Origin: Flavobacterium sp. MK4S-17
GTDB taxonomy: Bacteria > Bacteroidota > Bacteroidia > Flavobacteriales > Flavobacteriaceae
Assembly (NCBI RefSeq): GCF_009848495.1
Contig: NZ_WWEP01000003.1
Location: 1 to 64,000 of the forward strand
Length of the DNA stretch: 64,000 bases
Direction of reading: 5' to 3'
The translations under genes were made by a program, and so were the position numbers. Shown in pieces: positions 52,890 to 61,123 of this stretch. Below the pieces are notes generated by a model. It had not been told where the DNA came from and ran no database searches. It saw only the letters and a program-made list of their open reading frames with translations. Every line of letters begins with the position of its first letter. The first letter of the stretch is position 1.

Positions 52890-55063
52890 ATCTCTATAGT
52901 TTCTGTAAGTGGTATTGTTAATGAAACTTCATTTGAATATGCATCCCCTGCCAATAAACGTATTTTAAAGTTTCCTGTTGGGGTGAAGCTGAAATGCCTG
53001 GGGCTTATATTATTATAAGGCCAGTTTGACCATGTGTTGCCATTATAACCATAAACCTGCAATGTTACACTTTGTACCTCCGTGTTAAGATTATAGTATA
53101 CTGCGATAGAATACCCATTATTTGATGGCAGTATTCTATATATTCTTATAGAAGGTTCCGGTAATGTAGGGGCTGCCCTTAAAATACTTATCATTTCGCA
53201 TTTAGTAGGTTTTCCCGGTATATAATTATTTATTTTGTTCATCAGGAAATAGGACGACAGTTGCTTTATATAATATAATTTGCTGAAATCAAAATTTACA
53301 ATATCAGTATCCTTGAGCCAAAACTCTATTGTAACCACTTTAGATGCGTTCAGCATTAGTCTCAAAGGGTTATAATATTGCTGGATAATATCAAAAAATG
53401 ATAATTTTGAAAAACTCTCAATGTAATAGTTTGACACAGCAGTACTGTCATTCAAGTATTCAGAATACAGCGAAATATTACGTGTTTGAGGCATTGCTTT
53501 CAGGAAATAATATCTCTTGTCAAGTGATTTATAAGTTATCCGGCTTTCATTTTCGCCTGATTGCTCTTCTAATTCCTTTTCCCATAGTTTATAAACTCTT
53601 GACTGCCCGTTTAGGAATTGGGTTGTATATTTTTCAGGACTATATATTTTTGATTTAATTAGATCCTTTTTTTCTTCAAGATTTACATTGGGAACTTCTA
53701 AATAAAAATCGTTGAAGGAACTTTCTTTGTCATTATAATTATACCTGAACCAGTTTTTTTGTGCATAGCTTCCATAAACATATTTTTCATTTTTTTTGCT
53801 TATAAATTTATCACTCCAGTCAGCATTATCAGCATTTTGAAGTGTTTCTGCAAGTGTAAGAAAAGTATAGTGATTAGAATATTTGTCTTTTAAAATTGTA
53901 AGTCCGAAACGGTGCACAACTTCTTTCAAAAAGTCTTTAACAGCAAATTCACTAAGAGCCTCCTGAAAATCATACGCACTTTCATTAACCTTTACTATCC
54001 GGATTATGGCTTTATTCTTTGAAACGTGAAAGTTTGTTTTTATTTTTTTTATAACAACGCAAAAAGTATCATTGCTATCCGCATCAAATGTATATGAAGC
54101 TTGCGTAATTTCTTCCTGCATTCTTTGGTACTCCTTAATATATGCATACAATGGAACACTATAAGGATTATTGATGCCGTTGGCATTTTTTCCTAAAATT
54201 ATCCTGTAGTCCCGGTCACTATTTATTTTTCCGGTAACTTCAATCCGGTATTTGCCAGATGTTTTAAATTTAATGTGCCTGTGTTTTTGCTGTGGATAGA
54301 TGTAATTACTGTTTAAAGCAGAAGTGGACATAGTGGTTAAAAAATACCCGGGATGGAAATTACTTGCACCCACATCAGTATCATCAGCCAAAAAAACTTC
54401 TTCTTCAGATTCTCCATTGTCAACACCCTTAGGAAAAGTCATCCACAGGTTGTTAAAATCTTCTGTGTCAAATACAGATCCTGAATAGGTAAATCCATTT
54501 TTCTCAAAAATCCTGTCCCAAATGTATCTTACGTTTACAGAGGGCACGAGATAGTCAATATTTACCTCATTATTTGCAGTATTACCTGTTTTACCGTTAT
54601 AATCAGCAAGTATATAGCGGTATTTTAAATTACCGGATGCACTCCATGAGTTTTTAACTGTAGCTATATTTTTGGTATGTATTATGTCAGACAGGTCAAT
54701 TTCAGAAAGCGATTGGTTTTCAATCTTTTTAAAAAGTTCAATAATGCCATCATATACCGTTATATCAAAGTTATCACCGTTGTCGGAAACAACTGCACGG
54801 CCATTGTAAATAAAACACTCCCCGTTATCGCTGTAAAGGCTGCAGAGATTTTCCTGATACGGAACAGGTGATGTATTTCCTGTTAACGACAGGAACTGCA
54901 TTATCCTTAAATTACCCGCAGTTTTTGGCACTTTAAATTTATTGGTATAATTCGCCTGCCTGTTTTCAAGGCTGTTAAGGTCGTTTACCTGTTTTGTCTG
55001 GGCTATGGTTTGTTCCGGGTCCAGGTCAACTTGCTGCCCGTTTATATATAAAATAAGTCCCAC
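52886..55063 (-). CDS. Large phage tail protein, tail-tip/Tal-like
   Basis: Encodes 725 aa. The N-terminal part (LYINGQQVDLDPEQTIAQTKQVNDLNSLENRQANYTNKF) is typical of tail proteins in Bacteroidota siphoviruses. Beta-rich middle domains and a C-terminal Ig-like module (about 635-720) follow. It lies between the 381-aa tail protein and the tape measure gene. Likely a baseplate hub or tail-associated protein; not assigned to a named family. Confidence 0.65.
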   Translation of the reverse strand: MGLILYINGQQVDLDPEQTIAQTKQVNDLNSLENRQANYTNKFKVPKTAGNLRIMQFLSLTGNTSPVPYQENLCSLYSDNGECFIYNGRAVVSDNGDNFDITVYDGIIELFKKIENQSLSEIDLSDIIHTKNIATVKNSWSASGNLKYRYILADYNGKTGNTANNEVNIDYLVPSVNVRYIWDRIFEKNGFTYSGSVFDTEDFNNLWMTFPKGVDNGESEEEVFLADDTDVGASNFHPGYFLTTMSTSALNSNYIYPQQKHRHIKFKTSGKYRIEVTGKINSDRDYRIILGKNANGINNPYSVPLYAYIKEYQRMQEEITQASYTFDADSNDTFCVVIKKIKTNFHVSKNKAIIRIVKVNESAYDFQEALSEFAVKDFLKEVVHRFGLTILKDKYSNHYTFLTLAETLQNADNADWSDKFISKKNEKYVYGSYAQKNWFRYNYNDKESSFNDFYLEVPNVNLEEKKDLIKSKIYSPEKYTTQFLNGQSRVYKLWEKELEEQSGENESRITYKSLDKRYYFLKAMPQTRNISLYSEYLNDSTAVSNYYIESFSKLSFFDIIQQYYNPLRLMLNASKVVTIEFWLKDTDIVNFDFSKLYYIKQLSSYFLMNKINNYIPGKPTKCEMISILRAAPTLPEPSIRIYRILPSNNGYSIAVYYNLNTEVQSVTLQVYGYNGNTWSNWPYNNISPRHFSFTPTGNFKIRLLAGDAYSNEVSLTIPLTETIEI

Positions 55064-55085
55064 CGCATAGGTTTGTAGTCAAATA

Positions 55086-56231
55086 TTATAAAGTTTGGGT
55101 ATATCTTGCAGGAAGTTCAATATCAAAAGAAAAGTTATTTAATGGTTGTTTGGCATTTTTAATACGTGCATTTCCTGATTTTAATGATACTTCTATCCAG
55201 TCTCTGTAGCTGCTTTGTGCAAAAGGCTTACCTGTAAACATATACACTTTAGGACTGTCCAGTATGCCTTGAAGTACATTTGTTTCCTCCTCGGTTAAGA
55301 GTTCTGCTATTATTTTCATAGTGTCCTGGCTTTCCTTGCCTATTTGTATTGCCCTGCTGAAAGTATCTTCAAGGTTTGCATTGTCCCTGCTTAGCTCTCC
55401 CAACTGTTTAGCGCTCCTGTCAATGGTATATGTGTTTTCAAAAAGCCAGTAATTATAGCAGCCATACCTGTTAAGCCATTTAAGATATATGCCGCATTGG
55501 TATGGAATTTTTTCCAGTAACAGGAATTTGTCATTTTCACCTTCCTCTCCTGAATTTATAATACTAAGTTTATTATATCCTTCCACTAAAGGTAAAAGGT
55601 CTTCCAAACTCTCATCTGTCCTGCCGTCAGAAAGATAAATGCGGCTTACATTACCGGGCAGTACAAAAGTTTGGCTTAACGCATTGGTATTATTTTTTAT
55701 CGTTAAGCTGTTATTGTTGCTATACACAGGAATATCAAAAGGATATCCCTGCCAGTATTTTAAATAATAATGATTGGCAGTATACTTTTCAAATGGTGTA
55801 AGCAGGTAGGTTCCATTAACAGCGAAGTAATTATAATCAGCAAGCTGTTCGGCACCTGCCAGCCATTTCATGGTAAAGCTTTGCTCTTCATATTCGGTTT
55901 CCGAAAACCATATTTTAAAACCTACATCAGTAATAAGCAATGTACCTGGTGTAGCATCATATATAAAACTTTGCGGATGGGGTGTTTGCAGGTTGGTATG
56001 CAAAACATCTTCAAAGTTCCGGGTATTTATACAGGCTGAAACATAATCTTTAAAGTTTATAAAAAATTTTCCGGTTGGAGCAGGGTAAAGGCGCAGGGAA
56101 AATTCCTGCCCCTGAAATGAAACATCGCAATATGCCGGTGTGTTTTCCGATGTGCTGTAAAACTCTGCCACATCATTATTATAAGCCATCCTGAGTTTGC
56201 CGGTATCTAAAGGCCTGGTAAATGTTATCAT
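55086..56231 (-). CDS. Phage tail protein, distal-tail (Dit)-like
   Basis: Encodes 381 aa, beta-rich with many Tyr/Phe residues; MITFTRPLDTGKLRMAYNNDVAEFY at the start and a C-terminal FSFDIELPARYTQTL strand. The pattern and the pairing with the 725-aa tail protein suggest a distal tail component. The DNA packing is tight: 4-bp overlap with the upstream gene. The Dit call is an inference from context and fold pattern. Confidence 0.55.
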   Translation of the reverse strand: MITFTRPLDTGKLRMAYNNDVAEFYSTSENTPAYCDVSFQGQEFSLRLYPAPTGKFFINFKDYVSACINTRNFEDVLHTNLQTPHPQSFIYDATPGTLLITDVGFKIWFSETEYEEQSFTMKWLAGAEQLADYNYFAVNGTYLLTPFEKYTANHYYLKYWQGYPFDIPVYSNNNSLTIKNNTNALSQTFVLPGNVSRIYLSDGRTDESLEDLLPLVEGYNKLSIINSGEEGENDKFLLLEKIPYQCGIYLKWLNRYGCYNYWLFENTYTIDRSAKQLGELSRDNANLEDTFSRAIQIGKESQDTMKIIAELLTEEETNVLQGILDSPKVYMFTGKPFAQSSYRDWIEVSLKSGNARIKNAKQPLNNFSFDIELPARYTQTL

Positions 56232-56683
56232 GCTGCAATCTTTTTTAAATAGTCAATTATTTCAAAAGAAATATTAAAAAGTACTTCGTCTCCGGCCCTG
56301 TCGGCTATTAGCTGGAGCCTTTCAGGCGTTATAACTGCTGTAATAATGCTTTCGCCGCTATTATCTTTGGGCTTCCAGCCCTCCATTCCTATTTTTCTTG
56401 CAATAAGGTAAGCAAGGCTGCCAATGCTTATTTTTTTGGCAGCCTGGGCTGCAATACCCTTGTTTAAAACCCATTCTTCTATTGCGGCAGAGGGGGGCTG
56501 CTTTCCGGGTTCACGGCCGTATATATAATTAGCGGCCGTAAGTTGCGCTTTAGTGCCTGATACAGATGCTTCAACAGTTTGCGGCCAGTCTGAGGGGTTT
56601 GCTGCCTCATTATATTTTGCAATGAGTTCCTGTTTTAAATTTTCAAATTCAACTGTTAAAATACTTTTGATACTCTCAACCAT
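56228..56683 (-). CDS. Tail completion / HK97 gp10-like phage protein
   Basis: Encodes 151 aa from the ATG at 56683 (MVESIKSILTVEFENLKQ); a frame opening at 56740 adds a hydrophobic stretch read out of the upstream gene and is rejected. Helix-sheet pattern with an arm-like loop (REPGKQPPSAAIEEWVLNKGI) and a basic core is like tail-completion proteins of the gp10 type. It overlaps the upstream gene by 8 bp and the 381-aa gene by 4 bp. Confidence 0.6.
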   Translation of the reverse strand: MVESIKSILTVEFENLKQELIAKYNEAANPSDWPQTVEASVSGTKAQLTAANYIYGREPGKQPPSAAIEEWVLNKGIAAQAAKKISIGSLAYLIARKIGMEGWKPKDNSGESIITAVITPERLQLIADRAGDEVLFNISFEIIDYLKKIAA

Positions 56684-57125
56684 GGCATACAGGTATATTA
56701 ACTTTATAAGAACACAGTAAACCGTCCATATTGGCATCAAGCGCGTCGGTTACATCTATATTATTCCATTCGTTAATGGTAATCCCCAAGCATGCCAGGC
56801 TGTTGCCTAACTCATTAAAAGTAATGAGCAGGGGTTCAATGTTTGTGGTATACTTTGAGGTTTCTTCAGTTCCTGCTTCTTTAAAATAGTGCTGGTCAAA
56901 ATCACTATGCTTTACCAAAAAAAATTTACCTTCATAATTTACAGCTGTTATTTTTGTGCCGCTATTGTTATACTCGCTTTTGCGGTTGGTATATTCATGA
57001 AGCAGGTACACCTTGTTTTCTTCGGCAGAACCATCTAACAGGTTAAGTGCTGCTTTTTTACCATAATGGTACTCCAACTGCTTTTGTGCTGCCAGGTCTT
57101 CCAGTATTCTTACAATATCTCTCAT
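56676..57125 (-). CDS. Small phage structural protein, neck-like
   Basis: Encodes 149 aa, mixed alpha/beta: N-terminal helix (MRDIVRILEDLAAQKQLEYHYGKKAALNLL), then beta strands and a FNELGNSLACLGITINEWNNI segment. Between the 179-aa protein and the gp10-like protein, a tail terminator or neck role is plausible. Not recognised by sequence alone. Confidence 0.55.
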   Translation of the reverse strand: MRDIVRILEDLAAQKQLEYHYGKKAALNLLDGSAEENKVYLLHEYTNRKSEYNNSGTKITAVNYEGKFFLVKHSDFDQHYFKEAGTEETSKYTTNIEPLLITFNELGNSLACLGITINEWNNIDVTDALDANMDGLLCSYKVNIPVCHG

Positions 57126-57152
57126 AATGATTCCTAAGCAAATATCTTGATG

Positions 57153-57692
57153 CTATTTCTTATGGAGCTTTTGATACTCCATTTCAACATCGTTTTGTGC
57201 TTTTAGCTGCGCTAGCAAGCTGAATATTTCACCGTAGGGTTTTCTGCCCAAATCAAACGGATACTGGCCTGTAAGCTTTGCCAATTGTAATAGCGGTAGT
57301 GTATCGCCATAAGGCTTAAGTTTATCGGCACCGGCCATTTTCCATAAATGTTCATCTGTCCCGGTGGCACTAAATACTTTGGCTTCCGTTTTAAGTATGC
57401 GTTCAAACTCATTTAAAATAAACTTCCTTGCGGCAAAGTATTCCTTAACACGTGCTTTCCAAAACGCAGCTTCGGGAATATCATAACAAATAATAAAAAG
57501 CTCTGCTATCCCTTCCCAACCTGTAATTTTAGGCAGCAGCCTTATACAGTATTTAACATTGGCATAAGGCATTACATTTATATTCATTTGTTTGCCGCTA
57601 AAGCTGTTCTTTGGATTAAGGTGTTCCAGTACAGCGTCATACATGAGTGGATTTTCCAGCCTTGTATATTGTTTCAGTGTTATGTTTCTCAT
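57153..57692 (-). CDS. Phage protein of unknown function downstream of TerL
   Basis: Encodes 179 aa, soluble, with an N-terminal beta/alpha part (NITLKQYTRLENPLMYDAVLEHL) and a helical, charged C-terminus (EIFSLLAQLKAQNDVEMEYQKLHKK). It starts 2 bp after the terL stop. It is not obviously a portal, protease or tail chaperone. Its place suggests a packaging or neck accessory. Confidence 0.55.
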   Translation of the reverse strand: MRNITLKQYTRLENPLMYDAVLEHLNPKNSFSGKQMNINVMPYANVKYCIRLLPKITGWEGIAELFIICYDIPEAAFWKARVKEYFAARKFILNEFERILKTEAKVFSATGTDEHLWKMAGADKLKPYGDTLPLLQLAKLTGQYPFDLGRKPYGEIFSLLAQLKAQNDVEMEYQKLHKK

Positions 57693-57694
57693 AC

Positions 57695-59020
57695 TTAACC
57701 TATGCGTATTTTTGCGTTATACGTTTTTCTTAATGCAAACCAGTAACGCATCATAATGCTGTCCCACTCATCGGGGCTGCGGCCAATATGTTCTTTTACC
57801 TTTTCTTTGGGTATAATGCCCTGCCTGCCATCTTTATCTATATCCCGCAGTTTAACCTGTTCCATCTCTTCTGTTGTGGACTGTAATACATTATCATTAT
57901 CGCAAATTTCTCCGGCCAGGCGGTTTACAATCATTTCGGCCATTTTTATTGAGCACTGGCTTTTAAGATTGTCATAATTTGGCTTTATGTATATGTTGCC
58001 TTCCCTCATTTCCAGAGGCGATGAATTGTTTACAAAGCCTTTGCATTTTAAAAAATCTACAACACCACCACCTACACCGTCTTCATCAGCAATAACATTA
58101 GTGAGCGCTATGCCGAATTTTAACTGTAAATTTTGTGCATGGTTTACCACCTCATCCAGCCCTGATTTTGCAATTTCACTCCTGTAAATACACAGCCACC
58201 CGTGCCACACGCGTAAAACTGTTTTATCCCTCCCCTTACGGGCCACATCAATTGTAAGGTATTTTACACCCTCAGGCTTTAAATGTTTCGGATTAAAATA
58301 ATCGGCAATACTGTCATGGTCTATCAGCGCGGCCGGGTCATCGTCATACTCCCAGTTGCCAAAATACAGCCTTTCCCGGCTGTTCCTGTCCAGCCTTAGC
58401 AAAGACTGCAAATAGCCCGGGTGCAGGTGCGGGTTGTCTGTAGGCAGGCTTTGGATGAACTTCCTGTAGCGCGGCAGTTTTGCTTCCCTAAATGGCTTAT
58501 AAAACTGTTTATAAGCCCAGTTTTTAGAGGGGTTACAACTGCCAAGCATTTTGGGTATCAGCGAATATTCTGCAAGCTTATAGCGTATGCGGCTCTTTAC
58601 AATTTGCCATGCATGGTAGCTTACCTGGTTACATTCGTCAACAAATGCTCCTGTAATTTCAAGGGAGCCGAGGCTGTCAAAGTTAGGGTCTGACGGATAA
58701 TGGAACAGGTCTTTTAATAATATTTCACTTCCGTTATTCCATCGGATGCTGTTTTCCTGTACTTTATAATGAAATTGCCGTGTTAATTGCAGTGCTGATG
58801 CCAGTTCAAAGAACGTATTTAATGTTGTTTCCTTTAAGTTTTTTAGTTTTGAGCGGCCCAGCAGCCAGCGTGTTCCGGGGTATTTCTGGCACATTTCCAT
58901 AAGCCAGAGGCACCCCAAGGCACTTTTGCCCCCACCGGCTGCACCGCCGTATAAAACTTCTTCTGTTATGGTGTCCTTAAGGAAAAAAATGGCGTGCTCC
59001 TGCTTAATCAAAAGTTTCAT
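57695..59020 (-). CDS. Terminase large subunit
   Basis: Encodes 441 aa. The N-terminal ATPase has Walker A GAAGGGKS (26-33), Walker B with VDE (127-129) and a coupling motif SCNPS (161-165). The C-terminal RNase H-like nuclease has Asp258 (TIDVARKGRDK) and the acidic DED at 312-314. All catalytic residues are intact, so the protein is potentially active in headful or site-specific packaging. It overlaps terS by 17 bp. Confidence 0.92.
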   Translation of the reverse strand: MKLLIKQEHAIFFLKDTITEEVLYGGAAGGGKSALGCLWLMEMCQKYPGTRWLLGRSKLKNLKETTLNTFFELASALQLTRQFHYKVQENSIRWNNGSEILLKDLFHYPSDPNFDSLGSLEITGAFVDECNQVSYHAWQIVKSRIRYKLAEYSLIPKMLGSCNPSKNWAYKQFYKPFREAKLPRYRKFIQSLPTDNPHLHPGYLQSLLRLDRNSRERLYFGNWEYDDDPAALIDHDSIADYFNPKHLKPEGVKYLTIDVARKGRDKTVLRVWHGWLCIYRSEIAKSGLDEVVNHAQNLQLKFGIALTNVIADEDGVGGGVVDFLKCKGFVNNSSPLEMREGNIYIKPNYDNLKSQCSIKMAEMIVNRLAGEICDNDNVLQSTTEEMEQVKLRDIDKDGRQGIIPKEKVKEHIGRSPDEWDSIMMRYWFALRKTYNAKIRIG

Positions 59021-59561
59021 TAGCCTCCGGATTTATGCCTGAGCCCAAATTAAGCAGCACATCTTTATGCTGCTCTTCGTTTTCTTCATATTTATCGCTC
59101 CATTGCTGCGGATTACGGTTTTTCAGCCAAAACTGCTGGCTCCTGAAATCGGCAGGCACATGTTTCTCCACTTCTACAATTTCTATACGCTCTTTTTCAA
59201 CACGTTTCCCGTTATCATCATAATAAACCTCTTTGCACTTTATAGCCTGTTTCAGGGTAATAACCCTGTCCAGCGCGGCCTGATATAATGAGGCGGCTAC
59301 TTCCATATCGGCTGCTTTTTTGCCTTTTATTACAGATTGCGCAAAGTCAGTATGCGATTTTTTCCAGCGGTTAAGTGTGTCCCGGCTAATACCAAAAAAA
59401 GAAGCAAGGTCACTATCAGTGGCTCCCAGCAGGCAAAGCTTGTAAGCCTGTGCAGGATATTCATTACGGTAAAGCGGGGGGCGGCCTGCTTTATTTTTTC
59501 TGGTTGCCTTATCAGCTATAGGTTTTAAAAGGGCTCCCGCACTTGCTGAGCCTTTTTTCAT
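59004..59561 (-). CDS. Terminase small subunit
   Basis: Encodes 185 aa. A basic N-terminus (KATRKNKAGRPPLYRNEY) leads to a helix-turn-helix (about 48-70, LGATDSDLASFFGISRDTLNRWKK), then helices and an acidic C-terminal segment (SDKYEENEEQ). This fits DNA-recognition subunits of terminase (homeodomain-like type). It is directly upstream of terL, with a 17-bp overlap. Confidence 0.85.
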   Translation of the reverse strand: MKKGSASAGALLKPIADKATRKNKAGRPPLYRNEYPAQAYKLCLLGATDSDLASFFGISRDTLNRWKKSHTDFAQSVIKGKKAADMEVAASLYQAALDRVITLKQAIKCKEVYYDDNGKRVEKERIEIVEVEKHVPADFRSQQFWLKNRNPQQWSDKYEENEEQHKDVLLNLGSGINPEANETFD

Positions 59562-59597
59562 ATAAAGTTTTTTAGCAAATATTGTAGTAGTAGTATT

Positions 59598-59846
59598 TTA
59601 TACCCTTACAATGTTATCTATAATTACATTGTTGTATGTGCCTTTTGATCCCGATATGTGGAAATCAAGTTCAGCAACATCGCCGGGAAGTATGTCTTCC
59701 AGCAGTTCAATTTTAGTGCCCAATGCCGACGGGTATATAACCCTGCCTGTTTCCTGCTCGAAATGCAGCTGCTGCACTGCCGTGCCCAGTTTGGTTGTTT
59801 TTATTTCGCCTACAGCAGTTACAATACCTTTTATTTTAAATTGCAT
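59598..59846 (-). CDS. Small OB-fold-like protein (DUF3127-like)
   Basis: Encodes 82 aa, all-beta: MQFKIKGIVTAVGEIKTTKLGTAVQQLHFE, then GDVAELDFHISGSKGTYNNVIIDNIVRV. The strand order and the final Y-N-N-V segment resemble DUF3127, a Bacteroidota single-strand-binding-like OB fold. It looks paralogous to the protein at 60148-60408. It lies in the early part of the cluster, upstream of terS. Confidence 0.6.
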   Translation of the reverse strand: MQFKIKGIVTAVGEIKTTKLGTAVQQLHFEQETGRVIYPSALGTKIELLEDILPGDVAELDFHISGSKGTYNNVIIDNIVRV

Positions 59847-59857
59847 AGCTTTTATGT

Positions 59858-60136
59858 TTATAGGTTATTTACGGCCGGCTCGGCTGGCTTTACCTTTGCG
59901 TTTTGAAAACAAAGCCTATTGGCTATATGATTAAAATCAAGGCTTCCTGCTTCTTTTTTGGTAAGCTTGGTATAAACTACCGCGGGTGCCAGGTTAGCGA
60001 GAGCATGAAAAAAATCGGCTGCATTCGCATTGTTCTCCAGTTCGGCCATGCTTATATAATTCTCGCAGTCTTCTTCAAATAGTTCCTGTAGCTGGCCCAG
60101 TATCTTTAGTGTGTACTCCTCCTGTTTAGATTCCAT
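59858..60136 (-). CDS. Small acidic phage protein, unknown
   Basis: Encodes 92 aa, helical and acidic at the N-terminus (ILGQLQELFEEDCENYISMAELENN), followed by a FFHALANLAPAVVYTKLTKK segment. It sits between the two OB-fold-like genes. Not recognised. Confidence 0.55.
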   Translation of the reverse strand: MESKQEEYTLKILGQLQELFEEDCENYISMAELENNANAADFFHALANLAPAVVYTKLTKKEAGSLDFNHIANRLCFQNAKVKPAEPAVNNL

Positions 60137-60147
60137 ATTGTATCGGT

Positions 60148-60408
60148 TTAATAGTTTGTAACTGGCTCAACTGCCTGTGCTACCAGATTGTTGTACTGAA
60201 TGCCGCTGTTCTTGGATATTTTTCCCTCAAGTGTTACGGTAACTTCTATTTCATCATTTTCTTTAAAGGCGTCCAAGTCAGCCATGCGCCTTCCTCGAAA
60301 TTCAACAAATGCTTTTTGCCTGAAGCCCGGCAGCAGGGTTACCACCTTTTTTTCGTGCCCGGCCGTGTTCCTGTACTCAATGCTTTCAATGTTTCCTGTA
60401 ATTTTCAT
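60148..60408 (-). CDS. Small OB-fold-like protein (DUF3127-like)
   Basis: Encodes 86 aa: MKITGNIESIEYRNTAGHEKKVVTLL, a basic GFRQKAFVEFRGRR strand pair, then NDEIEVTVTLEGKISKNSGIQYNNLVAQAVE. This closely follows the DUF3127 pattern (single-strand DNA binding suspected for that family). It appears paralogous to 59598-59846. Confidence 0.65.
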   Translation of the reverse strand: MKITGNIESIEYRNTAGHEKKVVTLLPGFRQKAFVEFRGRRMADLDAFKENDEIEVTVTLEGKISKNSGIQYNNLVAQAVEPVTNY

Positions 60409-60435
60409 AGGTATAATTATTAAAGTTAAAAATGG

Positions 60436-60696
60436 TTACTGTGTTATATTTTTAATAAAATTTTTAAGCTGGCTTAATTCATAGCCTGCACACGCTTTTA
60501 GCTGTTTCAACAACTGCCTTTTTTCCTGAAGAAGGGAATGCAGAAAAAGCTGTAGGGAATCAACATCATTTTTTCTCTGAGCTTCACTGCCAAAAATTTT
60601 ATAAAATGGCAGCTGCTTTACTGCTTCAATTTCTTTTTGGCATTCCTTAATTTTAAGATCGGTTAAGGTTAATTGATGTAAAATTTTCTTCATCAT
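60436..60696 (-). CDS. Small helical phage protein, unknown
   Basis: Encodes 86 aa, nearly all helix with coiled-coil heptads (LTDLKIKECQKEIEAVKQL, then LQLFLHSLLQEKRQLLKQLKA). It overlaps the first early gene by 4 bp. Not recognised. Confidence 0.55.
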   Translation of the reverse strand: MMKKILHQLTLTDLKIKECQKEIEAVKQLPFYKIFGSEAQRKNDVDSLQLFLHSLLQEKRQLLKQLKACAGYELSQLKNFIKNITQ

Positions 60697-60998
60697 TCTG
60701 TTATTTTAAACCTGTTATCACTATTAAAATGCGCTATTACACTTTTTTCCAGTTTGCTGTATTTATAATTAATTCTCGAAATTTTATTGTGAAATACATT
60801 TGCAGGTTTCACTCCTTCAGTATGTAGTTCGTTATATAATTTTTTAAGTGCAGCAATAAGTATTTTTTTATTCGACCTGATATTTGTGGCATTTTCCACT
60901 TCTTTAGTTGCTCTATAGGATGATAAAAAATGGTTATAAGCTGATTTTATTATTTCTAATTCATTTATTTGGTGCAATATTTTGCTTTTATCAGCCAT
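60693..60998 (-). CDS. Small helical phage protein, first gene of the leftward operon
   Basis: Encodes 101 aa, basic and helical (ILHQINELEIIKSAYNHFLSSYR, then SNKKILIAALKKLYNELH). It begins 27 nt after the early promoter -7 element. As first gene under repressor control it might act in regulation or DNA processing; not recognised. Confidence 0.58.
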   Translation of the reverse strand: MADKSKILHQINELEIIKSAYNHFLSSYRATKEVENATNIRSNKKILIAALKKLYNELHTEGVKPANVFHNKISRINYKYSKLEKSVIAHFNSDNRFKITE

Positions 60999-61024
60999 TT
61001 ATAATATCTTTGTTAGCAACAGGA

Positions 61025-61080
61025 CAAAATTAAGTGTAATATTTAACATTTCAAAATATATAAATGTTAAATTTTACACT
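61025..61080. promoter_or_regulatory. Early promoter and repressor operator (19-bp inverted repeat)
   Basis: The left arm AGTGTAATATTTAACATTT (61033-61051) and the right arm AAATGTTAAATTTTACACT (61062-61080) are inverted copies with one mismatch and a 10-bp spacer. Each arm contains its own imperfect dyad of the form TGT-N8-ACA (61035-61048 and 61065-61078), with centres 30 bp apart. On the minus strand TTG (61054-61052), 19 nt, then TAATTTTG (61032-61025) form a consensus promoter, and the left arm fills the spacer exactly. Repressor binding there should block the leftward operon. Confidence 0.75.
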
Positions 61081-61123
61081 ATTGATACTGATGGTTGTAT
61101 AGTTATTCTTAAAGTGTTGATTT

